Below are positions 59,670 to 64,000 of a stretch of 64,000 nt of DNA, piece by piece. Below the pieces are notes generated by a model, which was not told the origin of the DNA, searched no databases, and worked only from the letters and a program-made list of their open reading frames with translations. How positions within the stretch are numbered: position 1 is the stretch's first letter; each line of letters begins with the position of its first letter. Location of the stretch: NCBI GenBank assembly GCA_001574975.1, contig KQ965870.1, forward strand, positions 31,824 through 95,823. The letters are read 5' to 3'. The translations under genes were made by a program, and so were the position numbers. The DNA is from Gonapodya prolifera JEL478. Lineage: Eukaryota; Monoblepharomycota; Monoblepharidomycetes; Monoblepharidales; Gonapodyaceae.

Positions 59670-62600
59670 CTACGCGTCTTTCTTCTCCAACGCCCTCAGA
59701 GGCCCCGAGAAAGAGTGCCCCTCCGTTCCACCATTCGCGTCCACGAACCCGAACGGCCGCTGGCCACCAGTCACCATTGCGTAGATAGCGAGGTAAGCCA
59801 TGTTGGCGGACGCCGAAAAGTCTCGATTGATGGTCAGGGAGCAGCAAGTGCACTCTTCAGTGCAGTCGGTGAAATTAAATCTAAAACAGAGAGAACATAA
59901 CAAAAGAAACTTACTCTTTATCGCCCAGGCGGCTTTCCCCTCCTCGTCCCGGTAGCCAGAGAGTTTGCCGACCTTACAATGCCCACATCTCTGCGACGTG
60001 TGGAACTCTTTTATCAGAACGAGTAAGATGAGGCCAGGGGAACGGTGCTGAGTTCGCGTAGGATCTGGTTACGATGATGGCAGATCAAGACAAAGAGGTC
60101 GATTGCAGCAACAATCAAAATTAAAAATAGCACGGCCACCTACCTTACGTTTGGGTGAGGATGCAGATCCGCGAGAGCTAGTCCCGAATGTTGCATCTCC
60201 AAATGCAACAAAGGGGCGCGTCGCGGACCCACCTCGCTGGAACGGCTCAACACCGCTGGCCAAGTTGCCAGAAACGGAGACCAGGTTCGGAGCGAACAGC
60301 GATCGAGCCACCTTGCTCATCGCCGAGGCGGCCCGCCCATATGAGTGCATCCGAAGATGCCTAGCCAAAGACGTGTGAGCTTAAATGTGTAGAATCGCGG
60401 ACTAAGCAGATACGTACCGCTCCCGAGGGTGGCCGTAATGTACTGGAATGACAGAGGGATCAAATAAACACACGATGGTACATATTCAGAAAACTGAAAC
60501 AAACTTACATTTTAACATTTTCAAGTTGGCCAACACGGTGGCACTATATAGTTTGAGTCAAGTCGCCGGTGCGGGAGGTTGGGAAAAGATTGAAGAGGGA
60601 CTTGATGCTCTTCGGGCCAACGTTCTTGAGCTCGTGAGTCACAGGATCAATCACTCGTGCATTCTGGAGACCATCCCACGTCAGTATAAACCGCGATAGG
60701 AGCTTATCGAAACGTAACCACACTTACAGGGACAATACTCGACTTCACCCATTCACCCTTAGACTTTGTGCTTTCACATACCGTGCCTCATGCCTCCACT
60801 CGTCGTTGCCATATCGGCAAAATAGTTCAACTCGCTCTTGGCCAGGTACACAGCCCAGAGAGCCCCATACTCCGTCTTCGTTCTTGGGGTAAAACTCTTT
60901 CATGTAGTCCTTAAACAACGTCTCGAACTTTGCTTGATCAAGAGCGTCATCTGCTGACCCCTTTCCTGCCTTCCCCGTCGGTCGACTGGTGCTTTGACCT
61001 TTCGTCCCTACAGTGGCACTTTGGCTCACACTCCGCCCACAAGTTTTCGATTTCGCTCTCGGTTTCCGGCCACGGTCCACTGCTTTGTAGTCATCAGACG
61101 ATTCTGGTCGCATCGCTTCCTGACTTGATGCAAAGAACGGTTTCTTCCGGATTTCATTGTCCGGGACTGCGGGATTGGGGACCTTTCGGACAATGTTGAT
61201 GTCCTGAAGAACTCCCTTCACGTCGTATTTGCGTCGAAAATAGAAAAGTTCCCTTGTCCCATCTGCTTTGTAGTGGAAGAAACCCCAGTCGTGGCGATTA
61301 GGATCTATTGGAGGCTTGCCGCTGGACTTGTTTAGGAGGATATTCCGCTTAATGCAATCCAGTTCGTCCGTCGTTATGACGGCTTTCTCGCTGCCTTCTT
61401 GCTTGTTGTTGCTTCTGGCGGCGTTCCCGGTTCTTGCTCGTTCTCGATCAGCTGCTCAACACCTCGCCGGCTAGACTGGTGAACTGGCTCATCAACGGCA
61501 CCTTAATGTTGTCCGATTCGTCCTCACCCTCATTACCGGGAGAAGAGTTCGCCGATTCGGACTTGCCCCGCAAGATGCAGTTGCTAAGTTCCTCCGTCTC
61601 CCGCTGGAACTTAACAAACGCTGTCACTGTGCTTGTAAGGAGCGTGTCTTTGTTGAGCTTGGTCACTAATGAAAGGTTGACTTTGTAAATAGAGCACAGT
61701 GGGGCACCAAAGCAAGCTCTCACTTTTCGCGTCCTTCTTTGTCTCTCCATCATTGTCAGAGCTACTGTCCACGTCCATCCCAGCGTTTGGTGCTGGTCCT
61801 CCAGCATCAGCGGATGGAGCAGTTGCTGGCGCTCGATCACCTTGCGGAACATTGGGAAGCCAATGACGGAGTAGTACTGGTCGTAAGGGTTGCCATTGAT
61901 GCCAATGCGAGAGGACTTTGGATGGCGCCAAGAAGCAGATTCTTTCTTTGCAACCTGTAGAACGGCATTGTAAAGGGCCAGGTCTTCTTGATAGCGTTCC
62001 GTGCAAAACTGGATGATAAAGAAATACGAACAATCAAACCATGTCAAGCAAAGGGCCATACTGTCAACTGCACCTTCTGGTCTTCACCAGACGACTTTGC
62101 AAAACTTTCTTTACAAAAAAGTTGATTCGCCTCAGTCTAAATTATGGTTTGGGAGATTAAACCGGAAGACAAGCACAATCTCTGACAATGCCAACTCACT
62201 CTTGCTGCGGCTTTCAAGGCCTTTCAATTATCTTTTGATGCGGCAATAAACGCACTTGAACTCTCAAGTCTGTCAGTGTGAGCACGTGATGCTGAGAGCT
62301 TCCACCTCATCCAAGGTTCTATCGGTAGATCGGGCATTTCCTAAAAAGTTCCAAAATGTCCCAAATCACCAAACATTAAAACAACTTGCATTGAGGTCAA
62401 AGACTAGAAAATTACCTCCGTCACCACTTTGTCCTTTTTGATATCAGCAAACTTGAGGTCCTTTAATAAGTTGTCTCGTATATGCAAAACGATGGTTTTT
62501 ATGACCGCTACAAGGTTTTCGGCATCTTTCCAAGGCACTGAGCAATTGAAGGTGACAGGGTTGTGACATATGACGTCAAGAGATGTACTCACACTTTTGG

Positions 62601-63325
62601 TTGGATCCGGCCACCAAGTAGTCATACGAGATATCGTCTAGGGAGACCCTGGAGTCAAGAAGCCGTAAGAATTGATTTGCTGTGTTATACAACTGGGACT
62701 TTGGAACCCCAGCTTTCCTGGAGACTGGAGTTGAGAAGGGATTGTACCTGAAACAGCAAGTGGAAATGTTTAGCACTTTCTGCAACATGAAAAGAATGGG
62801 TTGCAACACAACACATACCTTCAGTAGTAATTGAAGTTGAAACATGTTATGCAAAACCATCCTCATTTCTCTTGCTATATCTAGTCCAAGCTAAAAAGTG
62901 TAAGGATGGGGGAAAACTGAGCCATCTGTTACTTCTTGGAGAAGTAATAACACAACCCACAGCATACAAAATAAGATTTGATGGAACAGGTTGAGTGTCT
63001 TCTGGAGGGATCAAAGGCCTAACATGTTCCCAGTAGGTCAAGATAAAGAAGTCAAATGTTTCTTGATAGCCAGGAGAATTTTTCCATTCTTGGGCCTCCA
63101 GTTCCTGATACCTGTCGTCAAAGACTATGACAAGAGCATGAATGATTTGATGTATCATCAAAAAACCACATGAAATCAGCTCACCAATCCTGATGAGCCA
63201 CTGAAAGGCTATTTCATTCAACACCAAGTAATCTGGCCTCTTTTTGTCTGTGCAACACAATAATACCACACCCAGGAGGATACCAACCTTGATGTAGACA
63301 TGATGAGTTGCTGAAACTGTCCCAT
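59670..63325 (-). CDS. Fanzor (eukaryotic TnpB-like) RuvC/zinc-finger nuclease
   Basis: Probable RNA-guided DNA nuclease of the TnpB/Fanzor family. The last exon (about 60045 to the stop at 59670) reads IKEFHTSQRCGHCK, a charged spacer, then CTCCSLTINRDFSASANMAY. This matches TnpB position by position: TSQ-C-x2-C, the second Cys pair (59841-59852), then C-x4-N-x-D-x2-A-S-x-N. The Asp at 59820-59822 is the RuvC-III residue. The preceding exon (about 60362-60150) has RHLRMHSYGRAASAMSKVAR (bridge-helix-like) and RPFVAFGDATF, the Fanzor RuvC-II-like strand. A candidate RuvC-I Asp is in NARVIDPVTHEL (about 60650). The last exon phases agree, with donor GTAAGG and acceptor CCAG. N-terminal exons (DNLLKDLKFADIKK, NPYDQYYSVIGFPMFRKV, WGFFHYKADGTRELFYFRRK) extend to about 63.3 kb; the start is unresolved and the exons above 62.6 kb may belong to another gene. 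Confidence 0.8.
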
Positions 63326-63467
63326 GGCTCACTTACCCCCCCTGTACAGAGATACCCCCATGTTTAAGAGAAGTACCCCCACCCCTTCTGGACCAAAATT
63401 CTTTGTGCAGTACCACAGGATTTTTTTTCCATTGAAAAGAAAAAGTAGATTACACTTTGCGTAAATT

Positions 63468-64000
63468 TTATTTCCTAGTTCTCAACTTTCTACCACTTCC
63501 CTCATCATCTGTGCCCTTCTTACGCTTGTTCCTAGCACCCAAAGACTTTGATCTTGGCACATTTGCAGCTGTTGCAGGCCTACCAGGACCCCTCCTGGGG
63601 TGGTGTGCTTGGTGTCCTTGAAAGTCCAAAAGTTTGTTAAAGACTTTGGTGAAACATTCAATGGTAACCCACTAGATTTCTCATCTTCATCAGAAGACTC
63701 AGAGTCTGCATGCTGAATATTCTTCTTGGCATGAACAGTAATGGCATCTTTAAAATTTTTGAATAGAACAGGTAAGCATAAAATAAATCATTAGGAGCAA
63801 AATACTACCTTCTGCTCCACTGTTATCGATATCATCTCCAGAGTCGTAAGCTCCAACTTCTTTAGCCTCTGTGAAGATGTAACGAGCAACTGTAAAATGA
63901 GATTAGAGAATGTGAAAGCAATAAAAAATAGATTCATACCATCTTTTGGAATCTTAGGAACTCCATCATGGTAATTGTCTCCAGCCTCTTCCTCTTCCCC
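63468..64000 (-). CDS. 3' part of an unidentified nuclear-type protein (runs off the right edge)
   Basis: The C-terminal exon reads VFNKLLDFQGHQAHH, then PRRGPGRPATAANVPRSKSL (AT-hook-like GRP core in basic context) and ARNKRKKGTDDEGSGRKL, ending RTRK with TAA at 63468-63470. Upstream, acidic segments (EAKEVGAYDSGDD, ESSDEDEKSSG) are separated by introns near 63680-63760, 63810 and 63890-63940. Not recognised; a chromatin-associated protein or a DNA transposase C-terminus are both possible. It lies in the same AT-richer tract as the Fanzor gene. Confidence 0.45.

Noticed and set aside
59840-59890. Possible 34-base intron (GTAAGT...TTTTAG) inside the Fanzor zinc ribbon
   Set aside because: Too short for splicing here, and the frame is open straight through. 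Reading through keeps both Cys pairs and the NRD motif in one frame.
1-64000. CRISPR arrays, rRNA or tRNA genes
   Set aside because: No direct-repeat/spacer array, rRNA-like block or convincing tRNA cloverleaf was seen by eye. A covariance-model scan would be needed to exclude short RNA genes fully.

Overview
The window is nuclear DNA of a filamentous or zoosporic fungus. Almost every gene is split by short GT-AG introns (those I could delimit are about 54-121 bases), and the gene set is fungal: a Zn2Cys6 regulator, a bZIP factor, Dbp10, Urb2, Utp5/WDR43, Efm5 and Cmr1/WDR76. A SOSS-B type single-strand DNA-binding protein, a Bin3/MePCE RNA cap methyltransferase and a Fanzor (eukaryotic TnpB) homologue point to an early-diverging lineage, most likely a chytrid. 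That placement is inference. There is one assembly gap (47 N).

Layout. 0-5.6 kb, all leftward: Zn2Cys6 regulator (runs off the left edge), SOSS-B homologue, bZIP factor. 5.7-11.8 kb: a long leftward Urb2-like ribosome-biogenesis gene carrying a 38-base G homopolymer that encodes polyproline. 12.1-12.9 kb: three tandem copies of a foldback repeat (family A). 13.1-14.9 kb: divergent GyrI-like and RING-H2 genes, then a partial duplication of the RING 3' end that runs into the gap. 15.1-20.4 kb: WDR76/CMR1 and DBP10, both leftward. 20.7-25.0 kb: a rightward trio (ankyrin protein, 2OG-Fe(II) oxygenase, EFM5-type methyltransferase). 25.5-28.9 kb: a multi-pass orphan membrane protein and a divergent type II membrane glycosyltransferase-like protein. 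29.5 kb and 47.5 kb: two copies of a second dispersed repeat (family C). 30.0-33.2 kb: coiled-coil/SH3 protein. 33.7-36.5 kb: gene-free block with six inverted copies of family A inside about 1.17-kb diverged tandem duplications. 36.9-43.6 kb, leftward: F-box-like protein, ankyrin protein with a C-terminal membrane anchor, BIN3 methyltransferase. 44.0-46.8 kb: UTP5/WDR43. 47.8-53.6 kb, leftward: an intronless metallo-beta-lactamase-fold gene, a secreted alpha/beta hydrolase and a medium-chain dehydrogenase/reductase. 54.2-56.5 kb: a low-complexity hypothetical protein. 56.8-59.6 kb: PGM2-type phosphopentomutase. 59.7-63.3 kb: the Fanzor gene. At the right edge: the 3' end of another gene with an AT-hook-like motif.

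Functional themes. Three genes act in pre-rRNA processing and ribosome assembly (URB2, DBP10, UTP5). SOSS-B and CMR1 act in genome maintenance. BIN3 and EFM5 are RNA and protein methyltransferases. The most interesting item is the RuvC/zinc-finger Fanzor, which ends only about 100 bases upstream of the PGM2 start codon. The second is the foldback repeat family, which can form a long imperfect hairpin and has nine copies in the window.
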